A DNA stretch of 28,290 nt, taken from contig JAZSFD010000026.1 of assembly GCA_045532035.1 (NCBI GenBank), positions 1-28,290 of the forward strand. The letters are read 5' to 3'. The stretch comes from UMGS1052 sp045532035. Lineage in GTDB: Bacteria > Bacillota > Clostridia > Oscillospirales > CAG-382. The notes beneath the pieces are model-generated. The model did no database searches, was not told the DNA's origin, and saw only the letters and a program-made list of their open reading frames with translations. Shown in pieces: positions 14,158 to 22,112 of this stretch. Position numbers and translations under genes: made by a program. How positions within the stretch are numbered: the stretch's first letter is position 1; every line of letters begins with the position of its first letter.

Positions 14158-14616
14158 TCACTTGATCGCCTTCAGACCATCATACATTTCGTTAAAGCTT
14201 TTCCCTTTTGAACATCTACCGTAGGATATGGTCTTATTCTCACCAAATTCCAACAAGAAGCATTTTGAAAGTTCCGAAACAGTCATTTCCAGGCTCTCAA
14301 AAAACTGTTGGTAGGCAAAATCGTATCCTTTTGTTCCTTCCTCGAAATTGCTGATGATAAGAGACTCACACACCTGGTCTAACGGATACATTTTTATATG
14401 CATCAATTCGTGCAAGATTACTCCCTCGATATTTTCCTGCTTCGGATTTACCACATTCAGCATCAAAATCGCTGTTCTGTCGGTCGGATCGATTTTGAAA
14501 TCTCCTGTTTTCTTCCACTCAGGGTCTTCAACAAGCTCCAGTTTCACATCCCATTGTGGTGTGATTCTTAATTTTTGGCACCATTTTTGAAACAATCTTT
14601 CAAGCTCTGTTTTCAT
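14158..14616 (-). CDS. Small HExxH putative zinc metallopeptidase
   Basis: A protein of 152 residues from ATG 14614-14616, chosen for the AAGGAG upstream; the alternative TTG at 14652 would abut the NUDIX stop. It contains VILHELMHIKMYPLD, a canonical HExxH zinc motif, with acidic residues further on (ESLEMTVSELSKC) that could complete the site. It has no signal peptide, so it is probably cytoplasmic. The length and position of the motif recall SprT-like or ImmA-like small gluzincins, but I cannot assign a family. It is probably cotranscribed with the NUDIX gene ahead of it. Confidence 0.7.
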   Translation of the reverse strand: MKTELERLFQKWCQKLRITPQWDVKLELVEDPEWKKTGDFKIDPTDRTAILMLNVVNPKQENIEGVILHELMHIKMYPLDQVCESLIISNFEEGTKGYDFAYQQFFESLEMTVSELSKCFLLEFGENKTISYGRCSKGKSFNEMYDGLKAIK

Positions 14617-14653
14617 GCTTTCCGGGTCTCCTTTTTCATTCGCTTTTTCCAAT

Positions 14654-15181
14654 TTATTCAGTTATACCAAAAACACTAATATATTCATTGATCGCCGCAA
14701 TATCTCTTGCCTGCAGAAATCTTTTTTGATTCGTTTCATGACTGATATCTTTAATCAAATGAATCATTTCGCTCAACGAACACCATTCTAAGGTTGTGCC
14801 AAGCTCCGCTTCTTCCTTTGTCAAATGTAAAACATTCTGCTTCGTTTTCGTATGTATCACAAAAAAATACGATAAAGATGTGATGTCAGCATGGAATCTG
14901 TTTTCGGAAACGACACCCAACGGTTTTATGTCATCACATACACAGCCTGTTTCTTCATACGCTTCTCTTGCTATTGCTGTTATTTCATCTTCTCCGTCTT
15001 CAATCCCGCCTCCCGGCAAAGAGTAAAGCCCGGATTTTTCTTCGTACATTACCGCATATTTTCCGTCTTCATTTATCAAAACAGCTCTTGCTTTTTTCCT
15101 TGGTTCTTTATTGCTTAACCCATCGGTTCCAAGCACGTTCTTGTCTGTCAGTTCAGCAATGATTTTCCAATCAATAACCAT
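14654..15181 (-). CDS. NUDIX hydrolase
   Basis: The 175-residue protein carries a complete Nudix box at 58-80: Gly58, Glu64, then REAYEETG (Arg72, Glu73, Glu76, Glu77, Gly79), preceded by YSLPGGGI. The enzymes cleave X-linked nucleoside diphosphates using Mg2+; the substrate cannot be read from sequence. The start ATG has GAGGACACC before it. It is the first gene of the three-gene minus-strand group and is separated from whiA by a tandem repeat array. Confidence 0.88.
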   Translation of the reverse strand: MVIDWKIIAELTDKNVLGTDGLSNKEPRKKARAVLINEDGKYAVMYEEKSGLYSLPGGGIEDGEDEITAIAREAYEETGCVCDDIKPLGVVSENRFHADITSLSYFFVIHTKTKQNVLHLTKEEAELGTTLEWCSLSEMIHLIKDISHETNQKRFLQARDIAAINEYISVFGITE

Positions 15182-15231
15182 GGTGTCCTCTCTCTTTTTG
15201 CTTGTCCAAAAAGCTTTTCCGTGTGCTATTC

Positions 15232-15320
15232 AGCTAAATTCGCCTGGCGGCGAGCTATATTTGCGCTTTGCGCAAGCTAAATTGATCTGCGATCAGCTAA
15301 ATTTGTGCTTCGCGCAAGCT
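15232..15320. repeat. Tandem array of four 20-22-bp mini-hairpin units
   Basis: Each unit is AGCTAAATT (once AGCTATATT) plus a different short palindrome: CGCCTGGCGGCG, TGCGCTTTGCGCA, GATCTGCGATC and TGTGCTTCGCGCA. The units begin at 15232, 15253, 15275 and 15295, with a closing AGCT at 15317-15320. The spacer is conserved while stem sequences change and still pair. It lies between the whiA stop and the NUDIX start. Confidence 0.75.
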
Positions 15321-15324
15321 GTCT

Positions 15325-16233
15325 TCACGCCTCCTGGGTCAGCTTTTTGAGTCTTCTGTTGACGCAGGATTTTGTCACAGGCGGGTCATGGAGCTCGGCA
15401 AGCTGCGAAAGGGAGGCTTCGGGATTTTCGATGCGCAGACGTGCAGTTTCGAGAAGCTCGTCCGAAAGTTCTTTGTCGGCGCCGCTTTCAAAAAGCTTAT
15501 TTATCGCCTCGATCTGCTTTGAGGCGCTTTGTATCTGCTTTGTCATATTCGCCATCTCGCAATTGTTCAGGCGATTGAGATTGTTGCGGATGTCCTTGGC
15601 AATAAGGGTATTATTGTATTCAAAATTTTCTTTTGTCGCACCGATAAGGCCGAGAAAATCCACGATCTTCTCGCTTTCTTTATAATATATGACATAGTGT
15701 GAGCTTCGCTTTGTATATTTTGCCTCGAAGGACATTCCCTTGAGGAAAAACAAAAGCTCGCGCGACAGATTGAAATATGATACATTAAATTCAAGATGAT
15801 AGCTTTTTCTCGGAGAGCTGACATTTCCGCACGAAAGAAAAACGCCCTTGATAAATTCCGTTCTGCAATTCTCGCACGCGAACACCTCTGAAAGAATAGT
15901 GTAGGTCGAGGTCAGCTCCTTTTTGTCATAGCCGAAATAGGAGAGTATCTTGTTGCAGATTTCACCGTCTTTTACTGCGATCTTGCCTTGGTTCGAAAGG
16001 CTTTCGCGGTAGGGCGAAACATCCACCCCCACAAGCGACTTCATAAGTCCCGCCGCATGGTCAAGTATATGCTCGTTTTCTCCCACAAGTCTGATCTCAC
16101 CCGCGCCAAAGACTTGTCCGAAAAGAAGCATACCCAAAAGATGTGCCTTCTTGCAACATTTTTTTGTCGGCTTTGCCGCAAGCACGGCGTTTTTCGTGTT
16201 CTGATTAAAGGTGGAAGTATCGTTTGTGCTCAT
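15325..16233 (-). CDS. whiA: DNA-binding protein WhiA
   Basis: The 302-residue protein matches WhiA in length and layout: a degenerate LAGLIDADG-type N-terminal domain (KKAHLLGMLLFG, then FIKGVFLSCGNVSSPRKSYH) and a C-terminal helix-turn-helix with the family hallmarks NRLNNCEMANMTKQIQSA and SLSQLAELHDPPVTKSCVNRR. WhiA regulates division and, in spore formers, sporulation-linked genes. Its ATG overlaps the murB stop by 4 bases (ATGA), so translation is coupled. In many Firmicutes whiA follows rapZ and yvcK; neither is present between murB and whiA here. Confidence 0.95.
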   Translation of the reverse strand: MSTNDTSTFNQNTKNAVLAAKPTKKCCKKAHLLGMLLFGQVFGAGEIRLVGENEHILDHAAGLMKSLVGVDVSPYRESLSNQGKIAVKDGEICNKILSYFGYDKKELTSTYTILSEVFACENCRTEFIKGVFLSCGNVSSPRKSYHLEFNVSYFNLSRELLFFLKGMSFEAKYTKRSSHYVIYYKESEKIVDFLGLIGATKENFEYNNTLIAKDIRNNLNRLNNCEMANMTKQIQSASKQIEAINKLFESGADKELSDELLETARLRIENPEASLSQLAELHDPPVTKSCVNRRLKKLTQEA

Positions 16234-17126
16234 TTCAGCTTTTCCTCAATAATTTCTATTTCGGGGCAGAGTGTGACCCCAAATTTTTCATATACTTTTT
16301 CAGTAACTCGTGCCATCAGCTCGCGCACATCCTTTGATGTGGCACCACCGACATTGATGACAAAGCCCGCGTGCTTTTCGGATATCTGCGCTCCGCCGAC
16401 GGTAAAACCTTTAAGACCGCAGTCCTCGATAAGCTTTCCCGCAAAATGTCCTTGCGGACGCTTGAAAGCCGAACCACAGGACGGAAATTCAAGCGGCTGT
16501 TTTTCGCGGCGGGCGGCCATGTTATTGCGGCAAACCGTTTCTATTTCCGCCTTGTCGCCTGCCTCAAGCTCAAAGCTTGCGCCGAGCACGATAAGAGCTT
16601 TGTTTTCCATAAAAATGCTGTGGCGGTATGAAAATCTGCACTCGTCACGGGAGAGCTCTTTTATCTCGCCGGCATCAGAATCATAAACGGTGACGCTTTT
16701 TATCACCTGTGCCATCTCTCCGCCGTAGGCACCCGCGTTCATGAAAACACCGCCCCCCACACTTCCCGGGATGCCGAAGGCAAATTCAAGTCCCGAAAGA
16801 GACTCTTTTGAAGCAAAGTTCGAAAGCGATGTCATCTGTGCGCCGCAGGATGCAAAAAGAATGGTGTCTGAAAGCTTTTTTATCTGCGAAAGCTTTGCTG
16901 TGAAGATGACGCAAAGATGGGATGCATCATCGGGGAAAAGCAGATTGCTGGCATTCCCGACGACCAGTACATTCTTTTCATTCTTCATTTTTTTTACCAA
17001 CGCGCAAAGCTCATCACAGCTTTCGGGAAAGAATGCATATTTAGCCCTACCTCCCGTACGCATCGACGAAACCGAGGAAAGGTCGAAATTTTCTTTTATT
17101 ATCTGTTCAAATAAGCGAAGATCCAT
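16230..17126 (-). CDS. murB: UDP-N-acetylenolpyruvoylglucosamine reductase (MurB)
   Basis: The 298-residue flavoprotein has the FAD-binding signatures SSMRTGGRAKYA and VVGNASNLLF, the family motif GIPGSVGGGVFMNAGAYGGE and SCGSAFKRPQGHFAGKLIE with the proton-donor Ser, plus a Glu near the C-terminus (CPEIEIIEE). It reduces UDP-GlcNAc-enolpyruvate to UDP-MurNAc with NADPH in the cytoplasm, for peptidoglycan. The size fits the shorter type II enzymes. It overlaps whiA by 4 bases and is preceded by the alcohol dehydrogenase after a 24-base gap. Confidence 0.95.
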   Translation of the reverse strand: MDLRLFEQIIKENFDLSSVSSMRTGGRAKYAFFPESCDELCALVKKMKNEKNVLVVGNASNLLFPDDASHLCVIFTAKLSQIKKLSDTILFASCGAQMTSLSNFASKESLSGLEFAFGIPGSVGGGVFMNAGAYGGEMAQVIKSVTVYDSDAGEIKELSRDECRFSYRHSIFMENKALIVLGASFELEAGDKAEIETVCRNNMAARREKQPLEFPSCGSAFKRPQGHFAGKLIEDCGLKGFTVGGAQISEKHAGFVINVGGATSKDVRELMARVTEKVYEKFGVTLCPEIEIIEEKLK

Positions 17127-17150
17127 AAAAATCCTCTCCTGTTGTTTTTA

Positions 17151-18269
17151 TTAAGCCAAAAAGAGCTTTGAAAGTATTTCTTTTGCAAGGGTGGCATCGG
17201 CGTTGCCGTAGCATTTACCAAGACTTGCGTTGTTTTCATATCTCGGCAAAAGCTCTTTTATTTCTTTTTCCGAAAGGTGTACACCGCAGGTGATATCCTT
17301 TCTGGGAAGATTGTCTGTAACAAGAGCGCAAAGCTCATCCCTTGATATGCCGACAGATCCAAAAAAGCTTTCTGAGAGCTCTTTTGCGTTCACTGCATTA
17401 TATTCAAGAAATTTGGGCAAATATGCTCCGCAGGCGTTTCCGTGGGCGACGCCATGGTTTTCGGTGAGAAAATAGCCGAATGCGTGTGGAAAAGCCGTTC
17501 CCGTGATGCTTATGGCAAGTCCGCCATAGATCGATGCGCAATAGAGCTTTTCGCGGTCGTCATATGAAAGCTCTTCTTCCGTCGCAGTCTTTCCGAGCAT
17601 TTCACAAAGGATCTGAACCCCTCTTACGGCAAAACACCTCGACAGCTCGTTTGCAGTGCGGTTGAAATAGCTTTCGACGCAGTGGCAAAGCGCGTCGATG
17701 GCAGTAGATCTTGTGAAATCGCGCGAAAGAGAAAGGGTATATTTCGCATCTCCGAAAGAAAGGCGCGGGAAGGTTGTTATGGCGCGAAAGCTTTTTTTCA
17801 TTCCCGAAGAATTGGTGATGACCGAAACGGGAGTGACCTCACTTCCCGTACCTGCCGTCGTTCCGACGCATACTATGGGAAGAGGCGTTTTTTCCCACAC
17901 CGACGAGTACATTGTCTTTTCGTCCATGTTTTTGTCTGTGGCAAGCACAGCCACAGCTTTTGCGGCATCCAGCGGAGATCCACCGCCGATGCCGATGACA
18001 AACTCGGCGCCGAAATCTATCGCAAGAAGCGAAGCTTTTTTGCAGGAGAGATATGACGGATTCTGCTCGATACCGTCAAAAAGAGTCCATTCGATGCCGA
18101 CAGCGCCTAAAGCTCTTGTCATATCGTCCAGTGCTCCGCAAAGTTTTGCAGATTTTTTGCCTGTTACGATAATACATTTTTTCCCGAATTCCAAAAGAAG
18201 TGCGGCATTTTTTGTGACACAATCGCTGCCTGTAACTATTCTTGTGGGTAAAACAAAGTTCATTTCCAT
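17151..18269 (-). CDS. Iron-containing (type III) alcohol dehydrogenase
   Basis: A protein of 372 residues from ATG 18267-18269, which has GGAG 8 nt upstream; a longer reading to 18353 would begin upstream of the likely promoter. It shows the NAD(P)-binding GIGGGSPLDAAKA, GTTAGTGSEVTPVSV, and the metal ligands in STAIDALCHCVESYF and FPHAFGYFLTENHGVAHG (Asp and three His). Family members reduce aldehydes to alcohols or oxidise diols using iron or zinc; the substrate is unknown. The gene lies 24 bases upstream of murB on the same strand, so read-through is possible. Confidence 0.9.
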   Translation of the reverse strand: MEMNFVLPTRIVTGSDCVTKNAALLLEFGKKCIIVTGKKSAKLCGALDDMTRALGAVGIEWTLFDGIEQNPSYLSCKKASLLAIDFGAEFVIGIGGGSPLDAAKAVAVLATDKNMDEKTMYSSVWEKTPLPIVCVGTTAGTGSEVTPVSVITNSSGMKKSFRAITTFPRLSFGDAKYTLSLSRDFTRSTAIDALCHCVESYFNRTANELSRCFAVRGVQILCEMLGKTATEEELSYDDREKLYCASIYGGLAISITGTAFPHAFGYFLTENHGVAHGNACGAYLPKFLEYNAVNAKELSESFFGSVGISRDELCALVTDNLPRKDITCGVHLSEKEIKELLPRYENNASLGKCYGNADATLAKEILSKLFLA

Positions 18270-18299
18270 AAAATTTTCTCCGTTTATGTATCTTTTCTC

Positions 18300-18328
18300 T
18301 TGAAAAAACAGTAATCTCATTGTACAAT
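18300..18328 (+). promoter_or_regulatory. Promoter of the cupin gene
   Basis: TTGAAA (18300-18305), 17-nt spacer, TACAAT (18323-18328), about 72 bases before the cupin ATG. Its -10 lies only 4 bases from the -10 of the opposing promoter at 18333-18361. Confidence 0.6.
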
Positions 18329-18332
18329 ATCT

Positions 18333-18361
18333 ATTATATACCATCTCTTTCAAAAAAACAA
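18333..18361 (-). promoter_or_regulatory. Promoter of the alcohol dehydrogenase gene
   Basis: On the minus strand TTGTTT (18356-18361), 17-nt spacer, TATAAT (18333-18338), about 64 bases before the ATG. Its initiation region runs into the cupin promoter, so the two should compete for polymerase. Confidence 0.5.
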
Positions 18362-18400
18362 TACCGCAAAAGGCGGATAAACGAAAAAAGGAGAAAAACC

Positions 18401-18748
18401 ATGATCAAGAAGAACAGTTCATTCACAGCAGAGCTCCGCGAAAATATGCGCGGCGGCGACGGCGTTATCGAGGTTACAAATTTCATCACCGAAGAGGAGC
18501 TCAACAACAAAGGCAGACTTTTCGGAAAGCTTGTTATAAAACCGGGTTGCGGCATAGGCTATCATGTGCACGAGCATGACGCCGAGCTTTTCTATGTTAT
18601 CAAGGGCAAGGCTGTCTATTCCGACAACGGTGAAGAAAAGACTCTTTGCGCAGGCGATCTTGCCATCTGTCCCTGCGGAACCGGTCATTCTGTCAAAAAC
18701 GAAGGTACTGAAGATGTCGAGCTTGTTGCTCTCATCGTTTTTGAATGA
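18401..18748 (+). CDS. Single-domain cupin protein
   Basis: A 115-residue protein from ATG 18401, with AAAAGGAGAAAAACC directly before it; upstream in-frame codons lie before the predicted transcript start. It has cupin motif 1, GIGYHVHEHDAELFYVIKGK, with the metal-binding His/His/Glu, and motif 2, GDLAICPCGTGHSVKN, with the last His. Small cupins of this kind bind metal and act as isomerases, oxygenases or sensors; no substrate can be named. Confidence 0.85.
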   Translation: MIKKNSSFTAELRENMRGGDGVIEVTNFITEEELNNKGRLFGKLVIKPGCGIGYHVHEHDAELFYVIKGKAVYSDNGEEKTLCAGDLAICPCGTGHSVKNEGTEDVELVALIVFE

Positions 18749-18793
18749 TCTGTCATCAATCTTGCACTATTCTTGCACTCATTTCAAAAAAAC

Positions 18794-18822
18794 TTGAAAA
18801 TAATTCAAAGACATTATATAAT
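18794..18822 (+). promoter_or_regulatory. Promoter of the DUF1015/isomerase operon
   Basis: TTGAAA (18794-18799), 17-nt spacer, TATAAT (18817-18822), 32 bases before the DUF1015 ATG. Confidence 0.7.
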
Positions 18823-18854
18823 AACACTATAATTACAGATCAGGAGAACAATTT

Positions 18855-20153
18855 ATGGCAACAGTAAAAGCATTCCCTGCATTGAGATTTACAGACAAGG
18901 CAGGCGACATTTCGAAAAACGTATGTCCCCCTTATGACATCATCTCTCCCGAACAGAGAGAAGAATACATCAAAACAAGCGAAAACAACATCATCCGTCT
19001 TGAGCTTCCGGTCGGAGAGTCCGCCTACGCCGATGCCGGTGCACTTTACAAAAAGCTTCGCACTGACGGAATTCTTGCCAACGACGATACCGCAGGTATC
19101 TATGTTTACGAAGAAGAATTTGAAGTTTACGGCGAAGTGAAGAAGATCAAAGGCATTTTTGCAAGAGTAAAGCTTTGCGAATTTTCCGAAAATGTCGTTC
19201 TTCCCCACGAGGAAACACTCTCCAAGGCAAAAACCGACCGTTTCAATCTCATGAGCGCAACTTTCTGTAACTTCAGCCCCATCTATTCGATGTACACCGA
19301 TGCAGAAGGCAAGATATCCGGCAAAGTTGCTTCCCTTACAAGCGGCAAGGCTGATATCGAGTTCACCTGCGAGGACGGAGTCACCCAGCGTCTCTGGAAG
19401 ATCGAAAAGGGAGACGACACCGATTTCATCGAAAAGGCTTTCGAAGACAAACAGCTCTTTATTGCCGACGGACATCACCGCTATGAGACCGCCCTTAACT
19501 TCAAAAAGAAGCTTCAGGAGGACGGCATTATCAAATGCTGCTGCCACGCGGGGAATTATGTCATGATGATGCTCATCGACATGGAAAACGAAGGTCTTGT
19601 GGTCTTCCCGACCCACAGAATGATAAAGGGACTTGAAAAATTTGACGAAGCCGAAGCACTTTCGAAGATCTCCGAGTTCTTTGATGTCTGCGAGATAGCC
19701 CGCGCAGACATTGACACAAAGCTTGCTGAAAATGTTGACAAGAAAGCATATGTTTTCTGCACAAAGAGCGGAAAATATTATCTTCTCACCCTCAAGGAGG
19801 GCGATGCTGCAAAGGCAGAGCTTGAAGCTTTGAACCCCGGAAAGTCGGAGGCCTACAAGGGACTTGATGTCACGGTTCTCCATTCGCTTATCCTCGAAAA
19901 GCTTTTCGGCATCGACAAGGAAAACATGGCAAATCAGATCAACCTCAAATATACAAGAGATACCGACGAAGCCTGCGACTGCGTAAAACAGGATGAATTC
20001 AACTGCGCTTTCATCCTCAATGCCACAAAGGTGCACGAGATCAAGGATGTCGCTCTTGCCGGCGAAAAAATGCCTCAGAAATCCACATATTTCTATCCGA
20101 AGCTCATCACGGGACTTGTCATGAACGAGCTTGTTCCCTATGACGAGATCTGA
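18855..20153 (+). CDS. DUF1015 family protein
   Basis: The 432-residue protein has the DUF1015 (COG4198) hallmarks: N-terminal VKAFPALRFTDKAGDISKN followed by CPPYDIISPEQREEY, and the central IADGHHRYETALNFK. The biochemical role of the family is not settled; links to serine and phosphoglycerate metabolism have been suggested from gene neighbourhoods, but no serA or serC is present here. RBS AGGAGAACAATTT precedes ATG. The next gene starts 17 bases after the stop, so the two form an operon. A long open reading on the opposite strand (18840-20204) is a shadow of this gene. Confidence 0.88.
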   Translation: MATVKAFPALRFTDKAGDISKNVCPPYDIISPEQREEYIKTSENNIIRLELPVGESAYADAGALYKKLRTDGILANDDTAGIYVYEEEFEVYGEVKKIKGIFARVKLCEFSENVVLPHEETLSKAKTDRFNLMSATFCNFSPIYSMYTDAEGKISGKVASLTSGKADIEFTCEDGVTQRLWKIEKGDDTDFIEKAFEDKQLFIADGHHRYETALNFKKKLQEDGIIKCCCHAGNYVMMMLIDMENEGLVVFPTHRMIKGLEKFDEAEALSKISEFFDVCEIARADIDTKLAENVDKKAYVFCTKSGKYYLLTLKEGDAAKAELEALNPGKSEAYKGLDVTVLHSLILEKLFGIDKENMANQINLKYTRDTDEACDCVKQDEFNCAFILNATKVHEIKDVALAGEKMPQKSTYFYPKLITGLVMNELVPYDEI

Positions 20154-20170
20154 AAAAGGAGGAAAAATCA

Positions 20171-21031
20171 ATGTATACATCCGTAAGCTCTTATTCTTTT
20201 TCACAGTATCTCAGAGATAAAAGAATGAACCTTTTTGACTGCGTTGAAAAGGCGGCACAGATGGGCTTTTCCGCCATCGAATTCATTGATCTTCCCACCG
20301 ACGAGGGAATGACCGAGGAGGAATATGCCGCAAAGCTTGCCGCAAAGGCTGCGGAATGCGGTATCAAAATCTCGGCATATACCATCGGTGCCTGCCTCAT
20401 CAAGGACACAGAGGAGGAAACAAGAGCCGAGATCGAAAGAGTTAAGAAAAAGGTTGATATTGCAAAGCTCCTCGGAGCTCCCGTAATGCGCCACGACGCA
20501 TATTTTGCCCAGAACAAATACCGCAGCTTTGATCTTTCTCTCCCCGAGCTTGCGGCAAACATCCGCGAGATCGCCGAATACGGCAAATCGGTCGGTGTCA
20601 AAACCATGATCGAAAATCACGGTCTTATCTGTCAGAACAGCGAAAGGGTCGAACGCATTTTCAATACCGTGAACCATGAAAACTTTGGTCTTTTGGTGGA
20701 CATGGGCAACTTCATGTGTGCTGATGACATTCCGTATCTTGCGGTGTCACGCCTTGCTCCTTATGCTTTCCATGTTCATGCCAAGGATTTTTCAAACTAC
20801 GGCTATCACAAAACACCTCTTGCGCCTTACATCACCTCCCGAGGCGGTGCAAAGCTTGTTGCGAATGTTTGCGGCATGGGTGATGTTGATGTTGAACGCT
20901 GTCTTGCAATCCTCAAGAAAGCAGGCTACGACGGCTGCGTCACCATCGAATATGAAGGCTCGATGGACTGTATCGCAGGCATCGAAATGGGACTTGCAAA
21001 CCTCAACGAGGCTATAAAAAGAATAAGCTGA
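20171..21031 (+). CDS. Sugar phosphate isomerase/epimerase (xylose isomerase-like TIM barrel)
   Basis: The 286-residue protein fits the AP_endonuc_2 TIM-barrel superfamily: FSAIEFIDLP, GIKISAYTIG, MRHDAYFAQ, KTMIENHGLICQNSERVE with the metal-binding Glu, LLVDMGNFMC with Asp, APYAFHVHAKDF with His, and a final VTIEYEG with Glu. Such enzymes isomerise or epimerise sugars and related compounds, typically inositol or rare-sugar catabolites. A strong AAAAAGGAGG RBS precedes ATG. No transport or kinase genes accompany it, so the substrate stays open. Confidence 0.87.
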   Translation: MYTSVSSYSFSQYLRDKRMNLFDCVEKAAQMGFSAIEFIDLPTDEGMTEEEYAAKLAAKAAECGIKISAYTIGACLIKDTEEETRAEIERVKKKVDIAKLLGAPVMRHDAYFAQNKYRSFDLSLPELAANIREIAEYGKSVGVKTMIENHGLICQNSERVERIFNTVNHENFGLLVDMGNFMCADDIPYLAVSRLAPYAFHVHAKDFSNYGYHKTPLAPYITSRGGAKLVANVCGMGDVDVERCLAILKKAGYDGCVTIEYEGSMDCIAGIEMGLANLNEAIKRIS

Positions 21032-21047
21032 TTATTTATTTGAATAC

Positions 21048-21079
21048 AAAAGCAGGCATCTGTGCTGATGCCTGCTTTT
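21048..21079. terminator. Bidirectional terminator between the isomerase and araC-type genes
   Basis: A 13-bp perfect stem, AAAAGCAGGCATC (21048-21060) / GATGCCTGCTTTT (21067-21079), with a 6-nt loop, placed between two convergent genes. T-rich tracts follow on both strands. Confidence 0.85.
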
Positions 21080-21084
21080 AATTT

Positions 21085-21981
21085 TTATCTGTCTTTTTTA
21101 ATATATTGCAAAGGTGTCATGCCGGTTTCTCTCTTGAAGCAATACAAAAAATACTCTGTGCTCGAATAAGACAGTCTTCTTGCTGTCTCCTCAACGCTGT
21201 AACCCTGGTCAAGAAGCTCGGCGGCGCGTCTTGCTTTGAGCCTGCTGAAATATGCCATGATGCCGCAATCGGAATTCTTCGCAAAGATCTTTTTCATAAG
21301 GCTTACGCTCATGTTGCACTCTTGCGACAGCTGTGAAAGAGTCAGCTTTTTTTCGTAATTCTTGTTTATTGTTTCAACTGTCTCCATGTATCTCGGATCG
21401 TTCTGTTTTTCCTTCTCGGTTTCCGCCGAAATCATAAGATCGCAAAGCAGACCCTCGAAGATACTGATGCCTTTCTGCAGATTCTTCTCGCTGCCGTAGC
21501 CGCTGTAATATTTAGACAGCGCCTGTGCCGCAGTTTTGAAAAGACTGATCTGCGACGGAAGCAGATGGAAGATCTTATCAGCAAAAAAATCCGCATTTTC
21601 TCCCACAATTTCAAAGGACACCACCATGAATTCAAGCTCACAGTCTCCGTGCTGGCAGGTTTTATGGTATTCCATCGGCTTGTGCGCCACCAGCATACCT
21701 TCGGTCAGAAAATGTTCTTTGTCGCCCAGGATCTCCCGCGCACAACCCTTCACCACAAAAGTAAATTCCCAAAAATCATGCTTGTCGCCGGCAGAACTGT
21801 AACCCACCGGGCGTATCTTGTCGCAGGCATAGAGAAAGGTTTTGATCTCGATATATTTTTTGGGTTTTATGATCCGCAAACGCCAGGGGATGTCTTTCAG
21901 AAATCGCTCGATCTCTTCGGGATTCGAGCTATCATCGGGATGATATGCGACGCGCTGGCTATTTCGCTTGTCATAAATCAT
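21085..21981 (-). CDS. AraC-family transcriptional regulator
   Basis: The 298-residue protein has an N-terminal cupin-like sensor part (HDFWEFTFVVKGCAREILGD, AHKPMEYHKTC) and a C-terminal double helix-turn-helix (KLTLSQLSQECNMSVSLMKK, then YSVEETARRLSYSSTEYF and FKRETGMTPLQYIKK). Family members usually sense sugars and activate transport or glycan-degradation genes. RBS AAAGGTGG precedes ATG. It is divergent from the large secreted gene at 22113, with a 131-base gap that holds a 10-bp perfect inverted repeat, so regulation of both genes is likely. Confidence 0.92.
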   Translation of the reverse strand: MIYDKRNSQRVAYHPDDSSNPEEIERFLKDIPWRLRIIKPKKYIEIKTFLYACDKIRPVGYSSAGDKHDFWEFTFVVKGCAREILGDKEHFLTEGMLVAHKPMEYHKTCQHGDCELEFMVVSFEIVGENADFFADKIFHLLPSQISLFKTAAQALSKYYSGYGSEKNLQKGISIFEGLLCDLMISAETEKEKQNDPRYMETVETINKNYEKKLTLSQLSQECNMSVSLMKKIFAKNSDCGIMAYFSRLKARRAAELLDQGYSVEETARRLSYSSTEYFLYCFKRETGMTPLQYIKKDR

Positions 21982-21997
21982 GTTTTTCCACCTTTCG

Positions 21998-22052
21998 TGT
22001 CCGATTTCTTGCTAAAAATAACTTATTAGGACTTGAAAATATAAATCGGACA
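21998..22052. promoter_or_regulatory. Candidate AraC-type operator: paired inverted half-sites
   Basis: TGTCCGATTT (21998-22007) and its exact reverse complement AAATCGGACA (22043-22052) are spaced 45 bp centre to centre, about four helical turns. One half-site is next to the regulator RBS; the other lies just upstream of the extended -10 of the large secreted gene. Confidence 0.55.
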
Positions 22053-22057
22053 TGATA

Positions 22058-22066
22058 TGCTATAAT
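22058..22066 (+). promoter_or_regulatory. Extended -10 promoter of the large secreted gene
   Basis: TGCTATAAT at 22058-22066 is a full extended -10. No -35 stands at the right distance (TTGAAA at 22033 is 22 nt away), which fits a promoter that needs an activator. Confidence 0.5.
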
Positions 22067-22112
22067 TAGTATATCATTATCCTTTATTAAAATCAATAGG
22101 AGGAAAAAAGAT

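Noticed and set aside
18840..20204. A 454-codon open reading frame on the minus strand
   Set aside because: It is a full shadow of the DUF1015 gene, which has clear family motifs, a promoter and an RBS on the plus strand. The reverse product is Cys/Phe/Val-rich and matches nothing I know.
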